A DNA stretch of 64,000 nt from DATBLE01 sp963837265 (GCA_963837265.1 CAWIMQ010000001.1:558001-622000), one strand, 5' to 3'. Positions 34,218 to 43,678 are shown, numbered from the stretch's first letter. The notes: a model not told the origin generated them from the letters alone. Numbers and translations are program-made.

Positions 34218-37200
34218 TCAGCCCGCCGTCGCCTCTTCGGTCTCTTCGGAGCCTCGCCCGCCCGGCGTCCCTTCGTGCTCGTCCTCGATGGTGGCCACCT
34301 CCGCCCTCGGGACCACGTGCCAGAACTCGGCCACCGCCGTCTCCCACACGTCGAGCAGCGCCGCCGCCAGCTCGGAGCCCGTGTACCTGAGGTGCCGCTC
34401 GACCAAGCGGTGGAGCTCGACGTCGGATCGGACGCGCGTGAGCCCGACCAGGTCGTCGTTCAGGCGAAGCGGCAGCTCGCCGCCCGGGTCGAAGACGTAT
34501 GCGTCGCCGCCGCTCATGCCGGCGCCGAAGTTGCGGCCGACCTCGCCCAGGACGACCACCGTCCCGCTCGTCATGTACTCGCAGCCGTGGTCGCCGATTC
34601 CCTCGACGACGGCAACCGCGCCGGAGTTGCGCACGGCGAAGCGCTCACCCGCCCGGCCGGCGCAGTAGAGCTCGCCTCCCGTCGCGCCGTAGAGCACGGT
34701 GTTCCCGGCGAGGACCGGGCTCCCGGCATCGGCGGCCGGCGGCCGGATCGCGATCCGTCCGCCGCCCATCGCCTTGCCGACGTAGTCGTTCGCCTCCCCG
34801 ACGAGGTCGAGCTCGACGCCGGCGGCCAGGAACGCGCCGAAACTCTGCCCGGCCGAGCCCTCGAAGCGGGCACGGACCCGTCCGGGCGGAGGCTCGGAGC
34901 CGAACCGTCTGCCGATCATCCCGCCCAGGCGCGCGCCGACGGCGCGGTCCCACGGCGTGATCGTGTACGCGGGCTCCGAGAGCGCCGGGCCGACGAGAGC
35001 GGGCCGGGCGTCGCGGGCGAGCCGCTCGCCGAGCTCACCTCCACCTGCGAGCGGCATCGGCTCGCCCGCGTACCGGCCCGGCGGCGACGCGAGCAGCGGG
35101 TCGAGGTCGAGCGAGTCCACCCGCGGATCACCCGTCGTCCGCCTGCGGAGCAGGTCGGTCCGCCCGATCGCCTCGGAGAACGACCGCAGTCCGAGCGACG
35201 CGAGCAGCCGGCGCGCGTCCTCGGCGACGAACAGGAGATACGCCTCGACCTGCTCGGGCGTGGCCGCGAACCTGGCGCGCAGCTCCGGCCGCTGGGTGGC
35301 GATCCCGACCGGGCACGTGTCCAGGTGGCAGGAGCGGACCATCAGGCACCCCTCCGCGAGCAGGAGCGCGGTCCCGAAGCTGAGCTCGTCGGCGCCGAGG
35401 AGCGCGGCGACGACGACGTCCCGGCCGGTCTTGAGCCCGCCGTCGACCCGAAGCCGCGCGCGCCCGCGCAGGCCGCTCGACACGAGCGCCTGCTGCGTCT
35501 CCGCCAGGCCGATCTCCCACGGCAGGCCTGCGTGCTTGATCGAGGTGAGCGGGCTTGCCCCGGTGCCGCCGTCGCAGCCGGCGACGTGGACGACGTCGGC
35601 GAGCGCCTTGACGACCCCGCTCGCGACCAGGCCGACTCCGGTCTCGGCGACCAGCTTCACCGAGATCGCCGCCTCCGGGCTCACCTGGCGGAGGTCGAAG
35701 ATCAGCTGGGCGAGGTCCTCGATCGAGTAGATGTCGTGGTGCGGCGGCGGCGAGATCAGCGCCACGCCCGGGGTCGTATGCCGCAGGCGCGCGATCCCGA
35801 CCGTCACCTTGTGGCCGGGGAGCTGGCCGCCCTCGCCCGGCTTCGAGCCCTGCGCGATCTTGATCTGCAGCTCGTCGGCGAACGCGGCGTACTCCGGCGT
35901 CACGCCGAAGCGGCCCGAGGCGACCTGCTTGATCCGCGAGTTGCGGTCTGTGCGGAAGCGCGCCGGGTCCTCGCCGCCCTCGCCGCAGTTCGACCGCGCG
36001 CGCAGGCGGTTGAACGCGATCGCGATCGTCTCGTGCGCCTCCGCGGAAAGAGCGCCGTGCGACATCCCGCCGGCCGAGAACCTCTGCACGATCGACCCGG
36101 CAGGCTCGACCTCGTCGAGCGCGACGGCCCCGGCCGCCGGCACGATCTCGAGCAGGTCGCGGAGCTCCATCGGCGCGCGCCCGCCGACCAGCGCGGCGAA
36201 CCGCTCGTAGGCGTCCGGCCGGTCGTTGCGCACGGCCAGCCGGAGGGCGTGTGCCGCCTCGACCACGGCGGTGTCGGTCTCGTGCGGCTCGCCTCCTTTC
36301 CGGGACTTCACGTAGCCGGGGTTCTCGAGCCGGGTCGCGGCCGCCCGGTCGAGCACCTCGCGCTCCAGCTCCTCGAAGCCGATCCCCCCGACCGGCGACG
36401 GCGTTCCGGGGAAGCAGAGCGCCACGACCTCCGCAGAGAGGCCGAGGGCGTCGAAGATCTGCGCGCCGCAGTAGGCGGCGACGTCGCCGATCCCCATCTT
36501 GGACATCACTTTGAGCACGCCGTCCTCGATCGCCGTGCGGAAGCGCCGCTGAGCCTCGTCGGGCGGCGGGCGATCGCCCCCGACCTTGTCGGCGGCGGCG
36601 AGCGCGGCGACCGTCTCGAGCGCCAGCCGCGGGCATACCGCCTCGGCCCCGTAGCCGAGCAGGCAGGCGACGTGGTGCGCCTCGCGCGCCTCGTCCGTCT
36701 CGACGACGAGCGTGGCGAGCGTGCGCAGGCCGCGCGCGACGAGGCGATGGTGTACGGCGCCGACGGCCATGAGCATCGGCACCGGCGCCCGCCCCTCGCC
36801 GGTGTCGGAGAGGAGAAGGGCGGTGCGCCCCGCCTGCACCGCGGCTTCAGCTTCGTCGCCGAGACGGAGACAGGCGTTTCGAAGCCCGGTCTCGAAGGTT
36901 GCGTCGAGACGCGTGTACCCGGGCGCGCGCAGCGCGTCGGGGTATAGGAAGAAGCTCTCCAGCTCGGTTCCGCGAACGGTCTCGGGCCCCTCCGTGAGCA
37001 GAGGGGCCCGGCCGCCGAGGATGCATCTGATCGAGAAGGAGTGCCGCTCTCGCAGGTGGTCGATCGGCGGGTTGGTCACCTGCGCGAACCGTTGCCGGAA
37101 GTACGAGTAGACGGGACGGGCGCGACCCGCGAGCGGCGGGAGGGCGGTGTCGTCGCCCATCGAGGAGGTCGGCTCGTGCGCCCGGCCGGCGACCGGGCGC

Positions 37201-38498
37201 AGGATCACGTTCAGGTCTTCGCGCGTGTAGCCGAACCTGGCCTGGCGGGCGGTCAGGTCCTCCTCGCCGGGCTCGAGCGGAGCGCCGTTCGTTCCGGCAC
37301 GCAGGCCCGCCTCGAGCCAGCGGCCGTACGGGCGCCGCCCGGCGAGGCGCTCCTTGACCGCCGCGTCCTCCTCGAGCCCGCGCTCGGGGTCGACGGCGAC
37401 GATCTGGCCGGGACCGAGCCGGCGGCGGGTCACCCGCCCCCGGCCGGACAGGTCGACGGAGCCGGCCTCGGAACAGCAGACAACGAGCCCGTCGGCGCAG
37501 ACGGCGTAGCGAAGAGGACGGAGGCCGTTGCGGTCGAGGGCGGCGCCGACGACACGGCCGTCGGTGAAGACGAGCCCGGCCGGCCCGTCCCACGGCTCGA
37601 CGAGCAGCGAGTGGTAGCGGTAGTAGTCCCGAACGGCGGGATCGAGCTCAGAGTCCCGCTCCCACGCCGCCGGCACGAGCATCGTCAGCGCGTGGCGGAT
37701 GTCGCGGCCGCCGCGGACGAGCAATTCGAGCGCGTTGTCGAGCATGGCGGAGTCGGAGCCGGACTCGTCGATCACCGGATGCAGCACGTCGTCGTCCTCG
37801 GAGCCGAAGTTGCCCTCGCGCGCCCGCATCCAGTTGACGTTGCCCTGGATGGCGTTGATCTCGCCGTTGTGGCACAGGAGGCGGAACGGCTGGGCCCGCT
37901 CCCAGGACGGCGTCGTGTTCGTCGAGAAGCGCTGGTGGAAGATCCCGAAGGGGACGGCGAGCCCGGGATCGCGGAGGTCGGGGTAGAAGCGGGCGAGCCC
38001 ATCTGCCGCGCAGAGCGCCTTGTAGGTGACCGTCCGGAAGGAGAGCGAGGCGATGTACGCGCCGCCCGCCCGCTCCGCCCTGCGCCGCGCGCGGTAGGCA
38101 CGCCGCTCGGCGTCGCCGTGCGGGCGGCGCAGGAGCAGCTGCTCGATCCGCGGCATGCTCGCAAGCGCCCCCGCGCCCAGGGCGGCGGTGTCCACCGGCA
38201 CCTCGCGCCATTCGAGCGGCTCGAGCCCTTCCTGGCGGCATGCCGCCTCGATCGGGTCGCGTGCCGCCTCGTCGCGACGGAAGACCATCGCTATCCCGGG
38301 GCCGTCGGCCGGCAGCGGCAGGACGACCCCCGCGCCGTCCCCTGTCTTGCCGTCGGCGGCGGTCGCGCCGCGGTGCCGGACGTTGTGGAGGCCCTCGAGC
38401 AGGGCGTCGACGATCTCGCGGGACGCGCGGCCGGCCGAGTCGGCGACGAAGCCGATCCCGCAGGCGTCGCGTTCCCGGGTCGGGTCGAAGAGCGCCAT
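34218..38498 (-). CDS. gltB: Glutamate synthase large subunit
   Basis: 1426 residues. The amidotransferase nucleophile Cys is in RDACGIGFVAD near residue 13, so a short propeptide is probably removed. The FMN/synthase region holds AAAPHHDIYSIEDL-type sequence (ISPPPHHDIYSIEDLAQ), GGTGASPLTSIKHAG and the three-Cys cluster for a 3Fe-4S centre (EGCLMVRSCHLDTCPVGIA). The C-terminal GXGXG domain follows (GDAYVFDPGG region). It makes glutamate from glutamine and 2-oxoglutarate. No gltD partner lies in the window. It starts directly after a small DNA-binding protein gene and precedes ilvE. Confidence 0.95.
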   Translation of the reverse strand: MALFDPTRERDACGIGFVADSAGRASREIVDALLEGLHNVRHRGATAADGKTGDGAGVVLPLPADGPGIAMVFRRDEAARDPIEAACRQEGLEPLEWREVPVDTAALGAGALASMPRIEQLLLRRPHGDAERRAYRARRRAERAGGAYIASLSFRTVTYKALCAADGLARFYPDLRDPGLAVPFGIFHQRFSTNTTPSWERAQPFRLLCHNGEINAIQGNVNWMRAREGNFGSEDDDVLHPVIDESGSDSAMLDNALELLVRGGRDIRHALTMLVPAAWERDSELDPAVRDYYRYHSLLVEPWDGPAGLVFTDGRVVGAALDRNGLRPLRYAVCADGLVVCCSEAGSVDLSGRGRVTRRRLGPGQIVAVDPERGLEEDAAVKERLAGRRPYGRWLEAGLRAGTNGAPLEPGEEDLTARQARFGYTREDLNVILRPVAGRAHEPTSSMGDDTALPPLAGRARPVYSYFRQRFAQVTNPPIDHLRERHSFSIRCILGGRAPLLTEGPETVRGTELESFFLYPDALRAPGYTRLDATFETGLRNACLRLGDEAEAAVQAGRTALLLSDTGEGRAPVPMLMAVGAVHHRLVARGLRTLATLVVETDEAREAHHVACLLGYGAEAVCPRLALETVAALAAADKVGGDRPPPDEAQRRFRTAIEDGVLKVMSKMGIGDVAAYCGAQIFDALGLSAEVVALCFPGTPSPVGGIGFEELEREVLDRAAATRLENPGYVKSRKGGEPHETDTAVVEAAHALRLAVRNDRPDAYERFAALVGGRAPMELRDLLEIVPAAGAVALDEVEPAGSIVQRFSAGGMSHGALSAEAHETIAIAFNRLRARSNCGEGGEDPARFRTDRNSRIKQVASGRFGVTPEYAAFADELQIKIAQGSKPGEGGQLPGHKVTVGIARLRHTTPGVALISPPPHHDIYSIEDLAQLIFDLRQVSPEAAISVKLVAETGVGLVASGVVKALADVVHVAGCDGGTGASPLTSIKHAGLPWEIGLAETQQALVSSGLRGRARLRVDGGLKTGRDVVVAALLGADELSFGTALLLAEGCLMVRSCHLDTCPVGIATQRPELRARFAATPEQVEAYLLFVAEDARRLLASLGLRSFSEAIGRTDLLRRRTTGDPRVDSLDLDPLLASPPGRYAGEPMPLAGGGELGERLARDARPALVGPALSEPAYTITPWDRAVGARLGGMIGRRFGSEPPPGRVRARFEGSAGQSFGAFLAAGVELDLVGEANDYVGKAMGGGRIAIRPPAADAGSPVLAGNTVLYGATGGELYCAGRAGERFAVRNSGAVAVVEGIGDHGCEYMTSGTVVVLGEVGRNFGAGMSGGDAYVFDPGGELPLRLNDDLVGLTRVRSDVELHRLVERHLRYTGSELAAALLDVWETAVAEFWHVVPRAEVATIEDEHEGTPGGRGSEETEEATAG

Positions 38499-38792
38499 CT
38501 ACGCGGTCTCTCCCCGTGCCGGCAGGAAGCGCCCGTTCTCGTCGCGCGGGGACACGGAATGACGCCGGCGGAGCTCTCCCGGCCGGCGGGGCCGGTAACC
38601 GGCCGCGCGAATCGCCCTGTTCCACCGGCCGAAGACGCGCTGAACCGTCTGCCGCGAGGGATGGTCCTCGCCGGCGCGATTCCACTCGCGCGCCGAGGGC
38701 GGCCAGCCGTGTCGTCGCGACCAGAGCTCGAGCGCGTACAGGATCGTCTCGCGCGTCCAGACGAGGCCGTCGCCCCGGGGGCCGGATCTCAC
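38499..38792 (-). CDS. Small protein with homing-endonuclease-associated (HNH) repeat
   Basis: 97 residues. The core WTRETILYALELWSRRHG, PPSAREWNRAGEDHPSRQTV, QRVFGRWNRAIRAAGYRPRR is the DNA-binding repeat seen beside HNH and homing endonucleases, here alone with no nuclease motif. It starts at GTG 38792 and its stop abuts the gltB ATG, so it is translated with gltB. Possible roles are a regulator of the gltB operon or a domesticated DNA-binding module; function unknown. Confidence 0.7.
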   Translation of the reverse strand: MRSGPRGDGLVWTRETILYALELWSRRHGWPPSAREWNRAGEDHPSRQTVQRVFGRWNRAIRAAGYRPRRPGELRRRHSVSPRDENGRFLPARGETA

Positions 38793-39118
38793 CGGGCCGC
38801 CTGCCTGTGATCTCGGTCGGTCGAGCGATGGGTCGGAGTCGTGCAGCGCTGCACGAGGCTTCCTTTCTGGGAGTGGAGCGTCCGCCTCGGTTCGAGTCAG
38901 CTAGCCGGCGGGAGGCGGTGGGACGGAGCGCCGGCTAGCGAGCAGCCCCGAGCGAGCGCGCGACGAGAATGAAGGAGATCGCAAGGAGTTTCCCGTCGGC
39001 GCGACGCATCGCTACAGAGAGTAAAGCGAAGCGGCCCGACCACGTCAACGCATCCCCCCCGCAAAGTGCAAAACGCGTTTGACGCGGCCAGCCCGCACCG
39101 ACCACACTCGGAGGCGCG

Positions 39119-39187
39119 ATGAGAGTGGAGCTCCTCCTCCCTGCGGCCGGCGCCGGCCTCGCCCCGCTCGTCATTCTCCCCCGCTAG
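39119..39187 (+). CDS. Branched-chain-rich leader peptide upstream of leuA
   Basis: 22 codons from ATG 39119 (GGAGG 6 bases before) to TAG 39185-39187. It contains three consecutive Leu codons, then a cluster LVIL near the end, 9 Leu/Val/Ile in all. It lies 98 bases before leuA. A GC-rich stem GCGCCC/GGGCGC (39248-39265) follows. This is the layout of an attenuation leader sensing Leu, Val and Ile charging. A weak promoter (TTGACG 39079-39084) precedes it. The remaining 38793-39118 shows no other gene. Confidence 0.7.
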   Translation: MRVELLLPAAGAGLAPLVILPR

Positions 39188-39285
39188 GGGGAGTCGCATA
39201 CCACGCGCCGATCCGGCGCACACGTCCACCGAAACCACAGGGGCAGTGCGCCCTCGGTCGGGCGCCGCCGAAGGAGGTACGCGAG

Positions 39286-40434
39286 TTGCAGACCCGCAGG
39301 ATCACGATCTTCGACACCACCCTTCGCGACGGCGAGCAGTCGCCGGGCATCGCACTCCAGCCGCACGAGAAGGCCGAGATCGCCGAGCAGCTCGAGCAGC
39401 TCGGCGTCGGCGTGATCGAGGCCGGCTTCGCGATCTCGTCCCCCGGCGACTTCGAGGGTGTCAGGACGGTCGCGCGCACGGTCGAGCACGCCTCGGTCGC
39501 CTCCCTCGCCCGAACGAGCCGGGAAGACGTGGACGCCGCCGTCGAGGCTCTCGCCGACGCCCGCCGGTCCCGGCTCCACGTCGTCATCGCCACGAGCCCG
39601 ATCCACATGGAGCGCAAGCTCAAGCTCGAGCCCGATGAGGTCCTGGCGGAGATCCGGGGCGCGCTCGCTCACGCCCGCGGCCGTGTGGACGAGATCGAGT
39701 TCTCGGCAGAGGACGCAACCCGTTCCCGGCCGGACTTCCTCGCCAGGGCCTGCCGCGAGGCGATCCGTGGCGGTGCGACCACCGTCAACCTCCCCGACAC
39801 GGTCGGCTGCTGCCTGCCGGCGGAGTACGAGGCGTTCCTGCGCGAGGTCCGGCGCCGCTGTCCCGAGCTCGACCGGGTCACGCTCTCGGTGCACTGCCAC
39901 AACGACCTCGGGCTCGCCACCGCGAACACGCTCGCGGGGGTGGCCGCGGGAGCGGGGCAGGTCGAGTGCACCGTGAACGGGATCGGCGAGCGAGCCGGCA
40001 ACGCGGCGCTGGAGGAGGTCGTGATGGCGCTCCGCGTCCGGGCGGAGCAGTTCGGCGTCGAGACCGGCGTCAACGTCTCGGAGATCGCCGCGACCTCGGC
40101 ACTGGTCTCCAGGCTGACCGGCTACGCCGTCCAGCGGAACAAGGCGATCGTGGGCGCGAACGCGTTCGCCCACGAGGCCGGCATCCACCAGGACGGGATG
40201 CTCAAGGACGCGGCGACCTACCAGATCATGGATCCGGAAGAGCTCGGCCTGACGATGACGCTTCCGCTCGGCAAGCATTCGGGCAGGCACGCGTTCGCCC
40301 GGGCGTGCGCCGAGGCGGGAATCCACCTCGCGGCCGAGGAGCTTCGCGCCGCCTTCGGACGGTTCAAGCGGCTCGCGGACGAGGGCAGGACCGTCACTCT
40401 CCACGACGTCTTCGAGCGGGTGCCGGTCCGGTGA
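39286..40434 (+). CDS. leuA: 2-isopropylmalate synthase-type enzyme lacking the regulatory domain
   Basis: 382 residues. Catalytic signatures: IFDTTLRDGEQSPG, SVHCHNDLGLATAN, GIGERAGNAALEEVV and HEAGIHQDGMLKD. It ends at FERVPVR, so the C-terminal LeuA dimer domain that binds leucine (about 130 residues) is missing. TTG 39286 follows AAGGAGG by 8 bases. Condensation of 2-ketoisovalerate with acetyl-CoA begins leucine synthesis; with no second leuA here and leuB-like, leuCD and ilv genes nearby, that is the likely reaction, although homocitrate or citramalate synthase activity cannot be excluded. Confidence 0.88.
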   Translation: MQTRRITIFDTTLRDGEQSPGIALQPHEKAEIAEQLEQLGVGVIEAGFAISSPGDFEGVRTVARTVEHASVASLARTSREDVDAAVEALADARRSRLHVVIATSPIHMERKLKLEPDEVLAEIRGALAHARGRVDEIEFSAEDATRSRPDFLARACREAIRGGATTVNLPDTVGCCLPAEYEAFLREVRRRCPELDRVTLSVHCHNDLGLATANTLAGVAAGAGQVECTVNGIGERAGNAALEEVVMALRVRAEQFGVETGVNVSEIAATSALVSRLTGYAVQRNKAIVGANAFAHEAGIHQDGMLKDAATYQIMDPEELGLTMTLPLGKHSGRHAFARACAEAGIHLAAEELRAAFGRFKRLADEGRTVTLHDVFERVPVR

Positions 40435-41366
40435 GGAGGAAGCGCTACACGGTCGCGTTCCTGAGCGGTCACGGGATCGGCCCCGAGCTGACCGCGGAGG
40501 CGAGCCGCGCGCTCGCCGAGGCGGGGAGGCTCCACGGCTTCCGCGTCGACGAGGCGCACCCGGCCTTCGCGGGCGAGGCGGTCACCCGGTTCGGACACCC
40601 GCTGCCCGCGGAGACCAGGGCCGCGTGCCGCGACGCGGATGCGGTCCTGGTCGCGCTGACGCGTGAGCCCGCGCTCGAGGGCGTGAAGGCCGAGCTCGAG
40701 CTCACCTGGCGCGTTCAGCGCGTCCGCCTGCCCGGCGGCGATCTCGCCATCGTCAGCCCGCTGGCGGACGAGCTGGAGCCGTTCGTCGTCCACCGTGCAT
40801 TCGGCCTCGCCCGCTCCCGCCGCGCCCGGCTCGCCGCCGTCGGAGAGGGCGCCACGTGGGACGCCTTCGTCTCGTGGGAGGCAGACCGGCATCCCGGGGT
40901 GCACGTCGAGCGCCTGTCTCTGAGCGAGGCGCTGCCGGCGCTGATGGACGCGCCCGAGCGCTTCTGCGTCGTCGTCACCCAGCGCGCGCCGGCGCAGCTG
41001 GTCTCCGACCTCGCCGCGGGCGGGCGCAACGGTGCGCCGATCGTCGCCTCCGGCCGGCTGTCGCAGGCAGGGCCGGGCATCTTCGGGCCGACGCACGGGT
41101 CCGCGCCCGAGATCGCGGGCCAGGGAGTGGCGAACCCGAGCGGGATGCTCCTCGCCGCCTCCCTGATGCTCTCGGAGGGGCTCGGCGAGCGGGCGGCGGC
41201 GCGGACGCTCGAGCAGGCGGTGTCGGGCGCGATCGCCGCCGGCGTCCGCACGCCCGACCTCGACGGCCTCGGCCCGGCCTCGACGACCCGGGACTTCATG
41301 GACGCGGTGCTCGCGCTGATGCCGGCCTCGCGGGCGGACGTCGAGTTCCTGGCGGAGCCGGCGTGA
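40431..41366 (+). CDS. Degenerate isopropylmalate/isocitrate dehydrogenase-like protein
   Basis: 311 residues of the IPMDH fold. The start SGHGIGPELTAEASRALAEAG and the C-terminal GPTHGSAPEIAGQGVANPSG match the family, but the catalytic middle does not. The Lys of the DKANVLE segment is replaced by AAVGEGATWDAF, and the TENMFGDILSD metal Asp region by VVTQRAPAQLVSD. It is thus probably inactive as a dehydrogenase. GTG 40431 overlaps the leuA stop (GTGA), and a full leuB exists at 57.5 kb. A regulatory or altered role is possible. Confidence 0.75.
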   Translation: MRRKRYTVAFLSGHGIGPELTAEASRALAEAGRLHGFRVDEAHPAFAGEAVTRFGHPLPAETRAACRDADAVLVALTREPALEGVKAELELTWRVQRVRLPGGDLAIVSPLADELEPFVVHRAFGLARSRRARLAAVGEGATWDAFVSWEADRHPGVHVERLSLSEALPALMDAPERFCVVVTQRAPAQLVSDLAAGGRNGAPIVASGRLSQAGPGIFGPTHGSAPEIAGQGVANPSGMLLAASLMLSEGLGERAAARTLEQAVSGAIAAGVRTPDLDGLGPASTTRDFMDAVLALMPASRADVEFLAEPA

Positions 41367-41367
41367 G

Positions 41368-41390
41368 GCCATCTTGCTGCGCAAGATGGC
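41368..41390 (+). promoter_or_regulatory. Hairpin in front of ilvB
   Basis: GCCATCTTGC (41368-41377) pairs perfectly with GCAAGATGGC (41381-41390) around a 3-base loop, 2 bases after the stop of the leuB-like gene and 34 bases before ilvB. No T-run follows. It could trim or stabilise mRNA between the two gene groups. Confidence 0.6.
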
Positions 41391-41424
41391 TAGACCATTT
41401 CCCCACCGGAGGGAGGGAAATGGC

Positions 41425-43161
41425 ATGAGCGATCGCCGCCGCCGGACGGGCCCGATGCTCGGCGCCGACGCCGTGCTGCGCTCGCTGGAGGCCGAGGGCG
41501 TCGAGGTCGCGTTCGGGATCCCGGGCGGCGCGATCCTGCCGCTGTACGACGCGATCGCCCGCGGCACGACCGTCCGCCACGTGCTCGCCCGCCACGAGCA
41601 GGGAGCGGGGCACATGGCGGAAGGGTACGCGCGCGCCTCGGGCCGCCCCGGCGTCGCGATCGCCACGTCCGGCCCCGGCGCGACGAACCTCGTCACGCCG
41701 ATCGCCGACGCGTGGATGGACTCGACCCCGCTCGTGTGCATCACCGGCCAGGTGCGAAGCCACCTGATCGGCACCGACGCCTTCCAGGAGTGCGACATCA
41801 CCGGGGTGACGACGCCGATCGTCAAGCACTCCTGGCTCGTCCAGGACGTCACCGAGATCCCCCACGTCCTCAGAGCGGCCTTCCACGTCGCCCGCACCGG
41901 CCGCTGCGGGCCGGTCCTGGTCGACATCCCGCGCGACCTCCAGGAGGCCGAGCTCGACTTCCGCTATCCGGACGAGGTCGACCTTCCCGGCTGGCGGCCG
42001 CCGGTACGCGGACACGCACGCCAGATCGCCGAGGCGGCGAAGCGGATCGCGGCCGCGGAGAAGCCGGTGCTCTACGTCGGCGGCGGCACGCTCAACGGGG
42101 ACGCCTGTGCGGAGCTGCTCGAGGTCGCGGAGGCCGGCGGGCTGCCGGTCGTCACCACCCTGATGGCGAAGAGCGCGTTTCCGGAGACCCATGAGCTCCA
42201 CTTCGGCTGGCCCGGCATGCACGGCCCGAAGTGGTCGAACCTGGCGATGAACACGTGCGACCTGCTCGTCGCGGTCGGCGCCCGGTTCGACGACCGGGTC
42301 ACGGGGAAGCTGTCCGCCTTCGCGCCGGGCGCGACGGTCGTCCATCTGGACATCGACGCGGCCGAGATCGGCAAGCTGCGGCGGGCCGACGTACCGGTGG
42401 TCGGCCCCCTCAAGCAGGTGCTCGCAGAGCTCGCCGCGCAGCTGAGGACGCTGCCCCGGCCCCAGACCGAGCCCTGGCTGCGGCAGCTCGAGGAGTGGCG
42501 CGAGGAGTTCCCGCTCCGCTACGGCGACGGCGGCCTGCTGAAGCCGCAGCGCGTCCTCGAGACGCTCCAGCGGCTGACCGCCGGCAGCGACGGCGTGATC
42601 TGGACGACCGGAGTCGGCCAGCACCAGATGTGGGCGATGCAGTACCTGCGGTGCGACCGGCCGCGCAGCTTCATCACCTCGGGCGGGCTCGGGACGATGG
42701 GCTACGGCATTCCCGCCGCGATCGGGGCCAAGGCCGCACGGCCGGACGCGACCGTGGTCTGCGTGGACGGGGACGGTTGCTTCCAGATGACCGGCCAGGA
42801 GCTCGCGACGGCCGTGCTCGAGGACCTCCCGATCGTCGTCGTCGTGGTCAACAACGGGTACCTCGGGATGGTGCAGCAGTGGCAGTCGCTCTTCTTCGAA
42901 GAGCGACTAGCGCATGTCAATCTCACCCACACGGTCCCCGACTACGCCATGCTGGCGCAGGCCTACGGCGCGGCCGGCTTCACCGTCTCCGACGAGCATG
43001 GCCTGGAGGGAGCGCTGGCCGAGGCCCTCGCCGGCAACCGGACGGCGGTCGTGGACGTCCACGTCGACCCGCTCGAGCAGTGCTTCCCGATCATCCCTGC
43101 GGGCGCGGCCGCTCTCGACATGCTCGAATACGAGGAGCCGGCCGAGGTGACCGCGGCATGA
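41425..43161 (+). CDS. ilvB: Acetolactate synthase large subunit
   Basis: 578 residues, ThDP enzyme for the first common step of Val/Ile/Leu synthesis. The catalytic Glu is in LARHEQGAGHMAEGYAR, the FAD-binding part is in the middle (VGARFDDRVTGKL), and the ThDP motif GDGCFQMTGQEL with NNGYLGMVQQWQ is at the C-terminus. ATG 41425 is preceded by GGAGGGAGGG. The stop overlaps the ilvN ATG. It acts with IlvN, which carries the valine-sensing domain. Confidence 0.95.
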   Translation: MSDRRRRTGPMLGADAVLRSLEAEGVEVAFGIPGGAILPLYDAIARGTTVRHVLARHEQGAGHMAEGYARASGRPGVAIATSGPGATNLVTPIADAWMDSTPLVCITGQVRSHLIGTDAFQECDITGVTTPIVKHSWLVQDVTEIPHVLRAAFHVARTGRCGPVLVDIPRDLQEAELDFRYPDEVDLPGWRPPVRGHARQIAEAAKRIAAAEKPVLYVGGGTLNGDACAELLEVAEAGGLPVVTTLMAKSAFPETHELHFGWPGMHGPKWSNLAMNTCDLLVAVGARFDDRVTGKLSAFAPGATVVHLDIDAAEIGKLRRADVPVVGPLKQVLAELAAQLRTLPRPQTEPWLRQLEEWREEFPLRYGDGGLLKPQRVLETLQRLTAGSDGVIWTTGVGQHQMWAMQYLRCDRPRSFITSGGLGTMGYGIPAAIGAKAARPDATVVCVDGDGCFQMTGQELATAVLEDLPIVVVVVNNGYLGMVQQWQSLFFEERLAHVNLTHTVPDYAMLAQAYGAAGFTVSDEHGLEGALAEALAGNRTAVVDVHVDPLEQCFPIIPAGAAALDMLEYEEPAEVTAA

Positions 43162-43667
43162 CGCACACGCTGTCCGTCCTCGTCGAGGACCGGCCGGGCG
43201 CGCTCGTCCGCGTCTGCCAGCTCTTCGCGCGGCGCGGCTTCAACATCGAGAGCCTCGCCGTCGGCCCGACCGAGCGCGGCGACGTCTCCCGGATCACGCT
43301 GCGGGTCAAGTGCGACCAGCAGCCGCTCGAGCAGATCGAGAAGCAGATGCACAAGCTCGTCAACGTCCTCCGCGTCCGCGAGCTCCCGCCGGGGGAGGCG
43401 GTCGAGCGCGAGCTGGCGCTGATCACGATCGCCGCGCCGCCGGCGCGGCGGGCCGAGCTGATGGCGCTGACGGACGTGTTCAACGCCCGGGTCGCGGATG
43501 TCGGCCCGGAGACGATCGTGTTCGAGGTCGTCGGGGAGCCGGAGGAGATCGACTCGTTCGAGGAGCTCGTCCGCCCGCACGGGATCAAGGAGCTCGCCCG
43601 TACCGGCCGCATCGGCCTCCGGCGCGCCTCCGTCCGCCGCCCGCGCCTCCAGCGGGCGCTCAACTGA
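43158..43667 (+). CDS. ilvN: Acetolactate synthase small (regulatory) subunit
   Basis: 169 residues. The N-terminal ACT domain (HTLSVLVEDRPGALVRVC, FARRGFNIESLAVGPTE) binds valine, and a C-terminal domain follows (ADVGPETIVFEVVGEPEEI). Both are normal for IlvN/IlvH. The ATG overlaps the ilvB TGA (ATGA). It gives feedback control to the pathway that the short LeuA lacks. Confidence 0.95.
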   Translation: MTHTLSVLVEDRPGALVRVCQLFARRGFNIESLAVGPTERGDVSRITLRVKCDQQPLEQIEKQMHKLVNVLRVRELPPGEAVERELALITIAAPPARRAELMALTDVFNARVADVGPETIVFEVVGEPEEIDSFEELVRPHGIKELARTGRIGLRRASVRRPRLQRALN

Positions 43668-43678
43668 AAGGAGAACGA

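Noticed and set aside
34275..36947. Long plus-strand open frame opposite gltB
   Set aside because: GC-rich antisense frame with Arg/Ala/Gly-biased residues and no domain; gltB on the other strand has all family motifs.
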